Shown: piece after piece, positions 15,476-24,255 of the stretch
How positions within the stretch are numbered: position 1 is the first letter of the stretch
Layout: every line of letters begins with the position of its first letter
Assembly: GCA_001821295.1 (NCBI GenBank)
Contig: MHSK01000014.1
Coordinates: 1-44,032, forward strand
Length of the DNA stretch: 44,032 nt
Reading direction: 5' to 3'
Origin: Candidatus Taylorbacteria bacterium RIFCSPLOWO2_12_FULL_43_20
Lineage (GTDB): Bacteria; Patescibacteriota; Minisyncoccia; Phycocordibacterales; HO2-43-120
Program-made: the position numbers and the translations under genes
The notes under the pieces: model-generated
What the model saw: the letters and a program-made list of their open reading frames with translations, nothing else
Told to the model about the DNA's origin: nothing
Databases searched by the model: none

Positions 15476-17494
15476 CTACTCGAGCGCGATGCCTTTGAGA
15501 ACTTTGAGTTCGTCGCGCAATATGGCGGCGGTTTCAAAATCCAATATTCTTACCGCTTCGCTCATTTGTTTCTCTTTTTCTTTTATAAGTTTGCCGGGGT
15601 TCTTGCTCATCAACCCTGAATCAATTTTCAATAACTCCTTCACGGCCTTACTATGCTCACTTCTCATTTGTTCCGTTATGTCTTTTATGTTTTTTTCTAT
15701 AGTTTTGGGCGTTATACCATGTTTCGCGTTGTACGCCCTTTGAAGTTTACGCCTGCGTTCCGTTTCGCTTATTGCTTTCGCCATGGATGGAGTGACCGCA
15801 TCCGCGTAAAGCGTAACTCTGCCTTTCACGTTCCTGGCTGCTCTACCGATAGTTTGGATAAGCGAGGTTTCAGAGCGCAAAAAGCCCTCCTTGTCGGCGT
15901 CTAATATTCCTATAAAAACAACTTCCGGAAGGTCCAGCCCCTCTCGTAGGAGATTAACTCCCACAAGACAGTCAAACTTACCCCTGCGAAAGTCAGTAAG
16001 TATCTCTATTCTCTCTATGGTCTTCACGCCGCTATGAAGATATTCCGCTTTGATTTTTCTCTCTTTAAGATACTCGGAAAGATCCTCGGACATTTTTTTG
16101 GTCAGAGTAGTGGCAATTACCCTACCTCCATCTTTAATAACCTTTTCCGCCTCATCTATGAAATCGCTTATTTGTCCTTTGTAACTACCTTTTTCAACCA
16201 CGCCCCTCACGTGTATTTCAGGATCAATAAGTCCGGTCGGGCGTATGATCTGCTCCACCACCTTTCCGCTGTTTTCAAATTCATACAAAGAAGGAGTGGC
16301 GGATGTGTATATAATTTGCCCGACATTTTTCATAAACTCATCAAATTTGAGCGGCCTGTTGTCGCGAGCCGACGGCAATCTGAATCCATGTTCAACCAAA
16401 GTATTTTTTCTGGAGGCGTCTCCGGCATACATACCGCGAAGCTGAGGAACGGTTACGTGTGATTCATCAATAACAGTGAGAAAATCCGCGCGCCCTTCCT
16501 TTTTAGGAAAATAATCAAGAAGTGTGAACGGCGGCTCCCCCTCCGCCTTGCCCGAGAAATGCCTGGAGTAATTTTCTATGCCGTTACAATAACCAATCTC
16601 TCTTATAAGAGCAAGATCGTAATTGGTGCGACGCTTCAGACGCTCCGCTTCCAGCAGTTTACCTTCATTTTCAAGCTCCTTGAGGCGAGAATCCAGCTCG
16701 GCCTTGATCGTGCGAAGAGCGGCGCGCGACGCGTCATCCCCGCTTATAAAGTGCTTGGCCGGAAACAGATAATAAATATCTTCATAAGAAAGCCGCGCTT
16801 GAGAAACCGGATCAACTCTGGTGATTTCACTTACGAGGTCGGCAGATAATTCCACTCTATAAAGCACTTTTTCATTGACCGGCATAATCTCAACAGAATT
16901 GGCTATCGCGCGGAACTGTCCCGGAGAAACATCTGCTGTTGTTCTTACGTAATGGCTGTCAATAAGTTTTTTTATCAGTTCTTTGCGAGCGAATTTGGCT
17001 CCCTTCTCCAATTTAATATTGACTTTTTCATATTCAACCGGACTGCCCAATCCGTAAATGCACGAAACAGTCGCGACTATAATCACGTCATTTCGAGTGA
17101 GCAGGGCCTGAGTGGAAGCATGCCTTAGCCGGTCTATCTCCTCATTAATCATCGCTTCCTTTTCAATATATGTATCGGTAACCGGCATATAAGCTTCCGG
17201 CTGATAGTAATCGTAATATGAGACGAAATAATGCACGGCGTTTGACGGGAAAAATTCGCGATACTCCTGCGCCAACTGCGCCGCCAGCGTCTTGTTATGT
17301 GCTATCACCAGCGCGGGCTTTTGGATATTATTTATGACATTAGCAACAGTAAACGTTTTTCCCGATCCGGTAACGCCTAAAAGAGTCTCCTCGCGCAGGC
17401 CATCTTTAAGGCCGCGAACCAGCTCACTAATGGCTTTCGGCTGATCTCCAGCGGGCTCAAAATGGCTCTTTAATTTGAAAATTTTTTGTGACAT
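15476..17494 (-). CDS. uvrB: UvrABC excinuclease subunit B
   Basis: A 672-residue nucleotide-excision repair helicase-like protein that loads on damaged DNA with UvrA and recruits UvrC. Walker A is GVTGSGKT (40-47). The beta-hairpin region reads VSYYDYYQPEAY. The DEAD-type motif is DESH, motif VI is QTIGRAARN, and the C-terminal UVR motif that binds UvrC is RILDFETAAILRDEL. The length equals E. coli UvrB. uvrA and uvrC are not in the window. Confidence 0.98.
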   Translation of the reverse strand: MSQKIFKLKSHFEPAGDQPKAISELVRGLKDGLREETLLGVTGSGKTFTVANVINNIQKPALVIAHNKTLAAQLAQEYREFFPSNAVHYFVSYYDYYQPEAYMPVTDTYIEKEAMINEEIDRLRHASTQALLTRNDVIIVATVSCIYGLGSPVEYEKVNIKLEKGAKFARKELIKKLIDSHYVRTTADVSPGQFRAIANSVEIMPVNEKVLYRVELSADLVSEITRVDPVSQARLSYEDIYYLFPAKHFISGDDASRAALRTIKAELDSRLKELENEGKLLEAERLKRRTNYDLALIREIGYCNGIENYSRHFSGKAEGEPPFTLLDYFPKKEGRADFLTVIDESHVTVPQLRGMYAGDASRKNTLVEHGFRLPSARDNRPLKFDEFMKNVGQIIYTSATPSLYEFENSGKVVEQIIRPTGLIDPEIHVRGVVEKGSYKGQISDFIDEAEKVIKDGGRVIATTLTKKMSEDLSEYLKERKIKAEYLHSGVKTIERIEILTDFRRGKFDCLVGVNLLREGLDLPEVVFIGILDADKEGFLRSETSLIQTIGRAARNVKGRVTLYADAVTPSMAKAISETERRRKLQRAYNAKHGITPKTIEKNIKDITEQMRSEHSKAVKELLKIDSGLMSKNPGKLIKEKEKQMSEAVRILDFETAAILRDELKVLKGIALE

Positions 17495-17861
17495 AGATTA
17501 CACTTTCCGGTATTCCATAATAGCACGAAGCACCTCAGATAAGCACCAAGCACGAAATCCTGGTTCGACCCCTTCGACTTCGCTCAGGGTAAAAGGCTCA
17601 CCATCCTGAAGAATTTGAAGGAGAAATCCGAAAAAATTGTAAATACAAAAAAAGATGAAAGGAAGACACCCCATCCCTGTAAGAACGAGGACTTCCCCTC
17701 TGAAGATGGGGAGGAGGAGGAGAAATCTGCAATTCCCAAAATCCAATTTCCAAACAAATCCTAATACTCATGTATCAATTTCAAAAAGAAGGAGCAAAAA
17801 TCCTCCGGTCTACGACCACCCCGCCTGCTCCCTTCGGAGAGCGGGCAGACTCCTTTAGGAA
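17495..17861. repeat. Repeat-filled spacer (families C and B)
   Basis: No gene is seen in these 367 bases. Positions 17561-17640 carry a family C repeat (TTCGACTTCGCTCAGGGTAA, then CTCACCATCCTGAAG). Positions 17663-17720 carry a decayed family B double hairpin. A stem-loop GCCTGCTC/GAGCGGGC near 17822-17848 lies just past the end of the surface protein gene and may mark its 3' end. Confidence 0.75.
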
Positions 17862-20273
17862 TCATGAGCAGGCTTTAAGCAATGAAAGCTTGTCTGAGAT
17901 CAATGATGGGTAAAATATGCCTCCTCGCGAGTTTTCCAGCACTGAAATCGCTTCCATTACCCTATCGTCCCTCCAAGCCGACAAGCATATTCCCGCGATA
18001 TTTGAGGCGTCTTCTCTTCTGGTTCTTCTGTCCATTTCCGCTTTCAACTCAAAAATTACTTTGTCCTTAAACTCGCCGAGAGACCGGCCGCTATTCTCAA
18101 GTTTTTTCAGCACAGCATATACCGCCTCTCTGTCATCATTGACCATAAAACGGATGAAATCAGCCACAGGCGAATTGAATTGTTCAAGTAATTCATTGAC
18201 GCGTGCTTTATTTACCGTTACCCACTCCCCCTCGGGAATATTCTCCCTTATTTTTTTCAAAGAAAAATTTAAAAAATCTTCCGCAAGTGACAAGTTTCCA
18301 TCCGCAAAGCGCGATACGGCTTCCAATCCGCCGGATGAAATAAGAGTTTCCTCCTTCCATGCCAAATCTCCAACACGGCGAGACACATCAGCGCCAGCCG
18401 AGGGCTGTGACAACCCGGCTCGGGATGAAAATTCGCTACCTCCATTATCCCGCTCTCTGGAAGCAAGATCATTTATCCGAATCAGACCCGAATTTTTACG
18501 AGACCTCTTTAAGACAAAATATCCGGCCACTACCATGCTCCAAAAAAGAAGGCCGAGAACAAATAGAGCGAATTTCGGGTAGCTGTCTATGCCAGTCTCC
18601 GGCACTTCGGTAAGATAGATAAAACCCGGCTCCAAAGGCGCTGGCTGAACATTCTGAACCAAATTTACGTCTGACCGTCTAGACGAACGTCCGCCGCCGC
18701 CACTACTTCCTCCTCCGTCGTTATCTCCTCCGACGCCTCCGGCTTGAACAATAACGGCGCAACTATCCGTGGACACGCGGTTATTCGCGTCCACAACTCG
18801 CACCGTTGCCTCCTTTGTTCCCGGATTTGAATAAGTTATAACGGACGTAGTAGCGCTACTGCTCAAACTGTCAGTCCCCGTCCATTCTATTGTAAAAGGC
18901 GCGGTTCCTCCGGAGATATTTACCATTCTTCTGACCTCATCTCCCACCAGAGCCGTGTCGCTATCCAATGAGCAAACTGCGCTGAAGCCGTCGCTAACAG
19001 CCGGTTCTATCACTATAGCGTTGCATGTCCTGGTTAAAACCTGGCCATCCGCGGACATCACGGTAACCGCCGCCGTTTTAGTTCCGGAAGTGGAATATGA
19101 AGTCGTGATTGCCGTTGACGTGCCCGATAAATTGTCACTGCCGCTCCACTCTATTGTATAGGGTTCTTCTCCACCGCTTATATTTACCCTTCTCGTCACT
19201 TGTTCGTTTATCCTAAACGGACCAGAAATATCCGGACACGATACCGCCAGATTATCCTCCGGCTCTTCCGCTTCAATCGGATCAAACGCGGCGCACACCG
19301 CTATGACGCTATTGGGACTGTGGTCATCTGGAAAAAATGCGTGCCTCGCCACAGCCGTATCCGCATCATTCGGAACAGTCAGCTTCTGGTTTACCCTATG
19401 GGTCAAAGACGGCCTTGCGACCATGTCCATAAGATCGTTTGTTATTCCGGTATCAATTATTTTTTGACCGCCTTTTGACAACCGGACGAACCATTGTTCA
19501 CGCGTCTGAGTCTGATTTTTCCTAGCATCCGTGCCGTCCGAAGCGAAATCCGTTGAGAAAAGCGTAACCTGATAATCGCCTTTAGGAATAGTCACTCCTT
19601 CGGGATCGGAAACCGCCCTTGGTTCATTACTTGAAGAAACAAGCTTTCTTGTCGTGTCAAACTCCACCACGATTCTGCCCTGAGGCGCGGGAGAGAAAAG
19701 AGGGCATTCCGGCGCTTCGGGCAAGGCCTGCTCGGCGGGTTCGCTTCCTTTTGTTTTGAAACTCTTCAATTTGCCTTTTTCAGTGAAAAGTTTATTTTTC
19801 GCGACTATTCTAAAAAAATAAGTAGTGTCCTCTTCCAAATCTTCAATTTCTACTTCAATGTTGGCCGGAGCGGGAATTCTGATTTTGTCAGTCTTGTCGC
19901 TTACGTCTTCAGTTTTACCATATTCAAAATACGCCTCCGTATCTATTGCCCCTTTTGGGTTCACATAGCCGTTCAAAGTGGCTTCCGTAAAATCAATATC
20001 ATCCGCGTCTTCTGTCCGGACGATCGGCTGGAAAGGCAAACCTATCGCCTCTTCAAAATCCGGAACCGCCGGTGTTACTCCGCTAATTATTGGAATGGGA
20101 AATCCCAGCGGATCCTTGCCTTCTTTTATGTTCTCAATGTGATTTACCGGATTTACAAAATCCAAAATATCGTCAAAAAAACCCGCACTTGCCGTTCCGG
20201 CACTCATCATAAAAAAGGAGATCGTTATATAGCCCGCGAATATCGGCAAGATGTATTTTTTCATTTTTTTCAT
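17862..20273 (-). CDS. Large surface protein, likely sortase substrate
   Basis: 803 residues. A signal peptide (1-30, SAGTASA) precedes a fibronectin-III-like domain (about 82-172), a beta-rich region with paired cysteines, and two similar PKD/SprB-like repeats (about 345-422 and 432-510) sharing VNISGG..P(Y/F)TIEW. A Gly/Ser-rich linker (511-530) leads to VPETG at 557-561, a membrane helix (566-588) and KRSRK. This order is the hallmark of a cell-wall sorting signal. Unusually, about 210 more residues follow after the positive stop, rich in charged helices. The sortase gene lies 61 bases upstream on the same strand, so the two are probably co-transcribed. Confidence 0.8.
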   Translation of the reverse strand: MKKMKKYILPIFAGYITISFFMMSAGTASAGFFDDILDFVNPVNHIENIKEGKDPLGFPIPIISGVTPAVPDFEEAIGLPFQPIVRTEDADDIDFTEATLNGYVNPKGAIDTEAYFEYGKTEDVSDKTDKIRIPAPANIEVEIEDLEEDTTYFFRIVAKNKLFTEKGKLKSFKTKGSEPAEQALPEAPECPLFSPAPQGRIVVEFDTTRKLVSSSNEPRAVSDPEGVTIPKGDYQVTLFSTDFASDGTDARKNQTQTREQWFVRLSKGGQKIIDTGITNDLMDMVARPSLTHRVNQKLTVPNDADTAVARHAFFPDDHSPNSVIAVCAAFDPIEAEEPEDNLAVSCPDISGPFRINEQVTRRVNISGGEEPYTIEWSGSDNLSGTSTAITTSYSTSGTKTAAVTVMSADGQVLTRTCNAIVIEPAVSDGFSAVCSLDSDTALVGDEVRRMVNISGGTAPFTIEWTGTDSLSSSATTSVITYSNPGTKEATVRVVDANNRVSTDSCAVIVQAGGVGGDNDGGGSSGGGGRSSRRSDVNLVQNVQPAPLEPGFIYLTEVPETGIDSYPKFALFVLGLLFWSMVVAGYFVLKRSRKNSGLIRINDLASRERDNGGSEFSSRAGLSQPSAGADVSRRVGDLAWKEETLISSGGLEAVSRFADGNLSLAEDFLNFSLKKIRENIPEGEWVTVNKARVNELLEQFNSPVADFIRFMVNDDREAVYAVLKKLENSGRSLGEFKDKVIFELKAEMDRRTRREDASNIAGICLSAWRDDRVMEAISVLENSRGGIFYPSLISDKLSLLKACS

Positions 20274-20334
20274 GTTAATTATTTTCCGCGTCTCCCCGCT
20301 TTCTCAAAAGAGTGCGTGGTGCCCCAAAGAGGAC

Positions 20335-21036
20335 TCATTCAACCATTTTTACACTTTTAATAAACTCCGCCTTGACCACATAACGATCTTCCTTGGCGCC
20401 GAAATTATCGCACGTGACTAGAGTTAGCATCGGCCTCTCCGCAATGAAGTCCACCCTACCTTCACTATTCTTCACGAGCGACACGTCTGTAACTCTGTAA
20501 GTATTAACTCGCGTATCAGTAAATATGGTAATCTCGTCTCCCTTCACAAGTTTTTCTATATCATTAAAAGACCGATAAGCGCCGTTATGCACCACTTTAA
20601 GATGACTAGAATGGCCAAGAAGCAAGATGTTGCCGTTTTCACCCACCAGTGCCGACGAAGGATGTCTCACCACTCCGTTTTTCAGAGCATCGTCCAGTAC
20701 CGACACTTCTCCCGTTTCGGGGTTTGATATGGAACTGTCAATTGCTATCTTTTTAATTATTATCCGTGTCGGTTTTTCTTGCTCCTGTAATTGCGGCTTT
20801 GACTCCGCGACCGGAAACTCAACATTTTCCTCTTTCAGAGCGGTGTTATTGGTTTCAGCCGCCAACACATCGCTGTCTATGGAGACTATCCCAGCCGGCA
20901 TAAAACCAGTAAGACCAAGAAAAGTAAAGGTCAAAAAAAATATAAAAGTCGTCAGAATTGAAAAATGAAAAAAATTGTCCCTTATGGGTGAAATTAGGGC
21001 TCTCCACCTATTTAACTTAACTTTAATTTCATTCAT
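20335..21036 (-). CDS. Sortase
   Basis: A 233-residue sortase with a cytosolic N-terminal stretch, a membrane anchor (about 25-48) and a catalytic beta-barrel. His142 lies in LLLGHSSH, Cys209 in LVTCDNF and Arg218 in KEDRYVVKAEF, the complete His-Cys-Arg triad. The substrate-like strand IIIKKIAIDSSI and the order of motifs fit class E/D-like single-domain sortases. It cleaves a sorting motif between Thr and Gly and links the protein to an amine. The neighbouring gene encodes a VPETG-bearing protein. Confidence 0.93.
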   Translation of the reverse strand: MNEIKVKLNRWRALISPIRDNFFHFSILTTFIFFLTFTFLGLTGFMPAGIVSIDSDVLAAETNNTALKEENVEFPVAESKPQLQEQEKPTRIIIKKIAIDSSISNPETGEVSVLDDALKNGVVRHPSSALVGENGNILLLGHSSHLKVVHNGAYRSFNDIEKLVKGDEITIFTDTRVNTYRVTDVSLVKNSEGRVDFIAERPMLTLVTCDNFGAKEDRYVVKAEFIKSVKMVE

Positions 21037-21061
21037 GGCTATATAGTATGTAGTTGGGACT

Positions 21062-21247
21062 AGAGTCTGTTCATAATCTAATACCTAGGCACATTTCCCA
21101 AATTTCGAGCGAAAATCACGAAGTCCGACGAGGAATAGCGAGCTATGTTGAGGAGGAATGAGTGATTTGCAGCCGAAATTTGGAAAATGTGGCGGGTAAG
21201 CGTTGTTTTTATTCATTAATTTGCGATTAGATTATGAACAGGCTCTT
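21062..21247. mobile_element. 186-bp MITE-like hairpin element, family G
   Basis: Terminal inverted repeats AGAGTCTGTTCATAATCTAA / TTAGATTATGAACAGGCTCT match at 19 of 20 positions. Inner arms pair too (CACATTTCCCAAATTTCG with CGAAATTTGGAAAATGTG), so nearly the whole unit can fold into one hairpin. There is no open frame inside. It lies directly upstream of the sortase gene. Related ends occur at 22971-23051 and 8406-8429. Confidence 0.75.
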
Positions 21248-21352
21248 AGAACCGATTTACCGCAAGATTGTCATGTAATCCAGGACGCAAACCATACCAT
21301 GATCTGTTTGGGTATACCACCGTCACATCAATATTGTCAACCCCTTCAATCG

Positions 21353-21490
21353 TAGCTCCTCACAAGGCCGAGTAATGGCCACACCACAGCCTTCTTTTCT
21401 TCTGTCATTCCCGTGAAAACGGGAATCCAGATCAAAATATGGCCTAGATTCCCGCCTTCGCGGGAATGACACCACTCGGTCTTGTGAGCA
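21353..21490. repeat. REP-like hairpin with outer inverted repeat
   Basis: An inner palindrome (about 21403-21470) built of TCATTCCCG and CGGGAATGA arms is enclosed by a second inverted repeat, CTCACAAGGCCGAGT / ACTCGGTCTTGTGAG. A similar inner palindrome is at 22861-22930. Confidence 0.7.
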
Positions 21491-21505
21491 GTTACCTTCA
21501 ATCAG

Positions 21506-21533
21506 TTGACAAAAGCCATCTCCGTTATAATGT
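21506..21533 (+). promoter_or_regulatory. Candidate promoter for the CARDB protein gene
   Basis: TTGACA is followed 16 bases later by TAATGT; an overlapping TATAAT is only 14 bases away. The gene start lies about 180 bases downstream because a hairpin element is inserted between them. Confidence 0.45.
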
Positions 21534-21561
21534 AACGTAACAATAATTAAATAATCGTGAA

Positions 21562-21687
21562 TTACGAAACTCGTCGAAGGCAGGGCTTTTGCGGAACATT
21601 GCGCAAGCCGACGGGCGAGCATAGGGATTTTTTTGCAAAAAAATACCCGTGTTCCGCAAAAGCCCTGCCGAGAAAAGAGTTTCGTAA
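21562..21687. mobile_element. 126-bp hairpin element, family E copy 1
   Basis: Outer inverted repeat TTACGAAACTC (21562-21572) / GAGTTTCGTAA (21677-21687) and a perfect 20-bp inner arm GGCAGGGCTTTTGCGGAACA (21579-21598) pairing with 21650-21669. It has no coding capacity. A 21-bp perfect direct repeat flanks it: 21536-21556 equals 21683-21703. Another full copy is at 42626-42760 in opposite orientation. Confidence 0.85.
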
Positions 21688-21715
21688 CAATAATTAAATA
21701 ATCATTAATAAAAAC

Positions 21716-22843
21716 ATGGCAAACGAAAATGAAAAAAAGGATGCTGAGAACTCAGAAAATGAGGAGAAACTGGGCCAAAAAGAAAAATACAAAGACATCT
21801 CTATCAAAACTCTCGCCGTCATCGGTCTCGCGGGAATACTCGCCCTGATCAGTCTTGTAATTGTGAAGTATTCCACGTCCGGAATGAAGTCAATCACTTC
21901 CGGCATTTCATCCGCAGTTTCCAAAATCCTGCCCTCCGAAACCCGCCTTAACCTTACCACTGACAAATACAATGTTGACTCAGGCGAAACATTCAATATC
22001 AATTGGACAGCTAAGCTCAGACATGAAGGATATTTCACGCTCACGTATGAATGCAGAGACGGACTTCATTTGGAAAAAATAGAGAAGGGCAAGAGCGAAA
22101 TATTAATATGCGGCAAGCCGTTAAGAATCAACAAAGACTTGAGGTCATTGTCGCTTGCAGCCGTGTCTGGAGAAAACAGATATCTTGACGCGACCATAGT
22201 GCTCGGCTTTATTGACGAGAGCAAAGGAATGGTCGCGGCTTCGGACGACATACTTGTGACAGTGGTCAACAGCTCCCTTTCCCAAAGCCCAAGCGCGAGA
22301 GAAGAGTCACCTTCGCCGGTCGCCACGCCTTCTTTGACATCCACCCCGAAACCTTCCGAGGCTACTTCTCCTTCACCATCTCCTAAGACACCAAGAAAGC
22401 CCATCTACCAACCCCCCGTGGAAAGATCACGGGTTATTCCCACACTTATACCTCCCGCGGAAGACGAGAATGGCCAAGCGGATCTGGCTATTGTCGCACT
22501 GGAGACTGGTACTTACAACAAGCGAACGAAATCCTTTACACGGCGGGACAATATAGACGATGATGACACTGCCGCGGTTCGATTCATCGTCGTAAACGCA
22601 GGCACCAAAAGATCGGGCTCTTGGGAATTTGAATCCGATCTGCCCACTAAAAGACGAAGACAGTTCAGTTCCGGCAGGCAGGTTTCTCTCTTGCCGAAAG
22701 ATCGGGTGGAATATATTTTGAGCTTTGATGAATTCAGAAGCGGGAGAAATCTTGATTTTGAAATAAAAGTGGACCCAGACAATAAAGTTAAGGAAATGAA
22801 TGAATCAAACAACACGGCCAGAATCAGAATTAATGTAAGATAA
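21716..22843 (+). CDS. Membrane-anchored surface protein with CARDB-like domain
   Basis: 375 residues. A charged cytosolic N-terminus (1-28) is followed by one membrane helix (about 31-52, TLAVIGLAGILALISLVIV), an external beta-rich domain with two cysteines (80-180), a Pro/Ser/Thr linker (about 182-245) and a C-terminal CARDB-like domain (about 253-375) with the typical ending FEIKVDPDNKVKEMNESNNT. CARDB domains act in cell-surface adhesion. The promoter appears separated from the gene by an inserted hairpin element, so expression may be altered by it. Confidence 0.75.
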   Translation: MANENEKKDAENSENEEKLGQKEKYKDISIKTLAVIGLAGILALISLVIVKYSTSGMKSITSGISSAVSKILPSETRLNLTTDKYNVDSGETFNINWTAKLRHEGYFTLTYECRDGLHLEKIEKGKSEILICGKPLRINKDLRSLSLAAVSGENRYLDATIVLGFIDESKGMVAASDDILVTVVNSSLSQSPSAREESPSPVATPSLTSTPKPSEATSPSPSPKTPRKPIYQPPVERSRVIPTLIPPAEDENGQADLAIVALETGTYNKRTKSFTRRDNIDDDDTAAVRFIVVNAGTKRSGSWEFESDLPTKRRRQFSSGRQVSLLPKDRVEYILSFDEFRSGRNLDFEIKVDPDNKVKEMNESNNTARIRINVR

Positions 22844-22860
22844 CTTGGGTTTAGACGGGT

Positions 22861-22930
22861 CATTCCCGCGAAAGCGGGAATCCAAGGTTTTATCTGCATA
22901 CTCTGGATTCCCGCTTACGCGGGAATGACA
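22861..22930. repeat. REP-like palindrome
   Basis: TCATTCCCGCG..AGCGGGAATCC and its inverse GGATTCCCGC..CGCGGGAATGA face each other across about 20 bases. The same unit, less perfect, lies at 21403-21470. Confidence 0.8.
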
Positions 22931-22970
22931 GATGGATTTCTAACTTAAATCTTTAATCTAACAACTTCTT

Positions 22971-23051
22971 CTAAGAGCCCATCCACGATCTAATGGCAGG
23001 CAAGCCATGTCTTGCTCATATCTGGCGGTTAGATGGTGGATGGGCTCTAAG
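22971..23051. mobile_element. 81-bp MITE-like element, family G
   Basis: Terminal inverted repeats CTAAGAGCCCATCCACGATC / GATGGTGGATGGGCTCTAAG are near-perfect and enclose about 35 bases with no open frame. Its ends resemble those of the element at 21062-21247 and equal the solo end at 8406-8429. Confidence 0.75.
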
Positions 23052-23068
23052 ATCTCTCCCGGGAACCA

Positions 23069-24094
23069 TTATTTCTCTCGCTTTTTTTTATCAAGATACT
23101 TTATTATCGCCGACGCATCTTTATTACGATCCTTGCTTTTTAATATTATAACGGCAATATTTCTTTCATCTCCGCCGTTTATAGACATACGAAAAAGAGA
23201 AACTCCGGTTTTTTCCGCTTCATCCGTAAAACCGTTCTTTCCTCCAATATAAGATTTAGTTTTCAAAAAATAGGTCGGGTTAACCCATTTATGTCCATGC
23301 GCGCTGTAGGACTGTTTCAGCGTCATATCAAAAATTTCCCTTTTCTCACCATATATATAGCGTGCTATTTTAAACAGATCATTCGCGGTAGAAATATTCT
23401 TCGGAGAGAGTCCGGAAGCGTCATTGAATTTCGTGTTGTAAGCGCCCATAGCCAAAACCGCGCTGTTCATCATCTCTAAAAACCCCCCTCTATCATCGCT
23501 TCGCGCTATAGCTTCCGCGGCGTCATTGCTGGAAACCAGAAGCAAAGGATACATAAGTGTGCCCAATGTCATCCTTTCCCCGACTTTCAATCCCCCCGTC
23601 GTGCCGAAAGTTTTGATGGCAGTTTCAGAAATGGTGATAGCAGTATTTTGATCAAGCGTATTCAAAGACACTAAAGCCGTGATCAGTTTAGTGATAGAAG
23701 CTATTGGCAATATAAGGCCGGCGTTCTTTTCCAAAATCACTTCTCCGGTATCAAGGTCGCCAACGAGGAAAGATAGCGCGGATACCTCAATGTCTTCAGC
23801 TCTCTGTTCTTCCTTTTTTTCTTCTTCTATTATTTCTTCATCTTTGGAGGCAAGCGCCGCTCCGGCTAAAGCCAATTCATAGGTTTTTTCACTTCCTCCT
23901 CCTTCCGTCAATTCGCGCATTGCCAAAACATTCTCTGACGCCGAAAATACATAAGTTTGTCCATCTTTAAATAATTCCAGGGAAAAGTTATTGATTCCGA
24001 ATACCCCACCCCAGACCAAGAATATTCCGGCAAGTACCGGAACAAAAATCCAAAAAATATAATATAAGATACCTGAACTTTTTTTATTATTCAT
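23069..24094 (-). CDS. D-alanyl-D-alanine carboxypeptidase (peptidase S11)
   Basis: About 341 residues from the ATG at 24094 (an in-frame ATG at 24130 adds 12). A membrane anchor near the N-terminus (GILYYIFWIFVPVLAGIFLVW) precedes an acidic linker and a penicillin-binding fold. Counting from the longer start, S145-x-x-K148 lies in PIASITKL and S200-x-N202 in VSSNDAAE. The third motif, normally KTG, is KNG (298-300) in GGKNGFTDEA. The enzyme trims the terminal D-Ala from peptidoglycan stem peptides. There is no C-terminal amphipathic anchor; anchoring is N-terminal. It is followed upstream by an ftsQ-like gene in the same direction. Confidence 0.88.
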   Translation of the reverse strand: MNNKKSSGILYYIFWIFVPVLAGIFLVWGGVFGINNFSLELFKDGQTYVFSASENVLAMRELTEGGGSEKTYELALAGAALASKDEEIIEEEKKEEQRAEDIEVSALSFLVGDLDTGEVILEKNAGLILPIASITKLITALVSLNTLDQNTAITISETAIKTFGTTGGLKVGERMTLGTLMYPLLLVSSNDAAEAIARSDDRGGFLEMMNSAVLAMGAYNTKFNDASGLSPKNISTANDLFKIARYIYGEKREIFDMTLKQSYSAHGHKWVNPTYFLKTKSYIGGKNGFTDEAEKTGVSLFRMSINGGDERNIAVIILKSKDRNKDASAIIKYLDKKKREK

Positions 24095-24255
24095 AGTCGG
24101 CAGGTTGTATTGTATTAGAGACCGTAGCAAAAGTGAAGCTCATCAGAGTGCTTTATTTCGCTTTCAACGAGACCTTCCGCAATAAGTCAAACTCAAGAGT
24201 AAAAAATGGCGTGGAAAGAAGGGTATTTTGTCGAGGAAACGAGACGGACCCGTTT

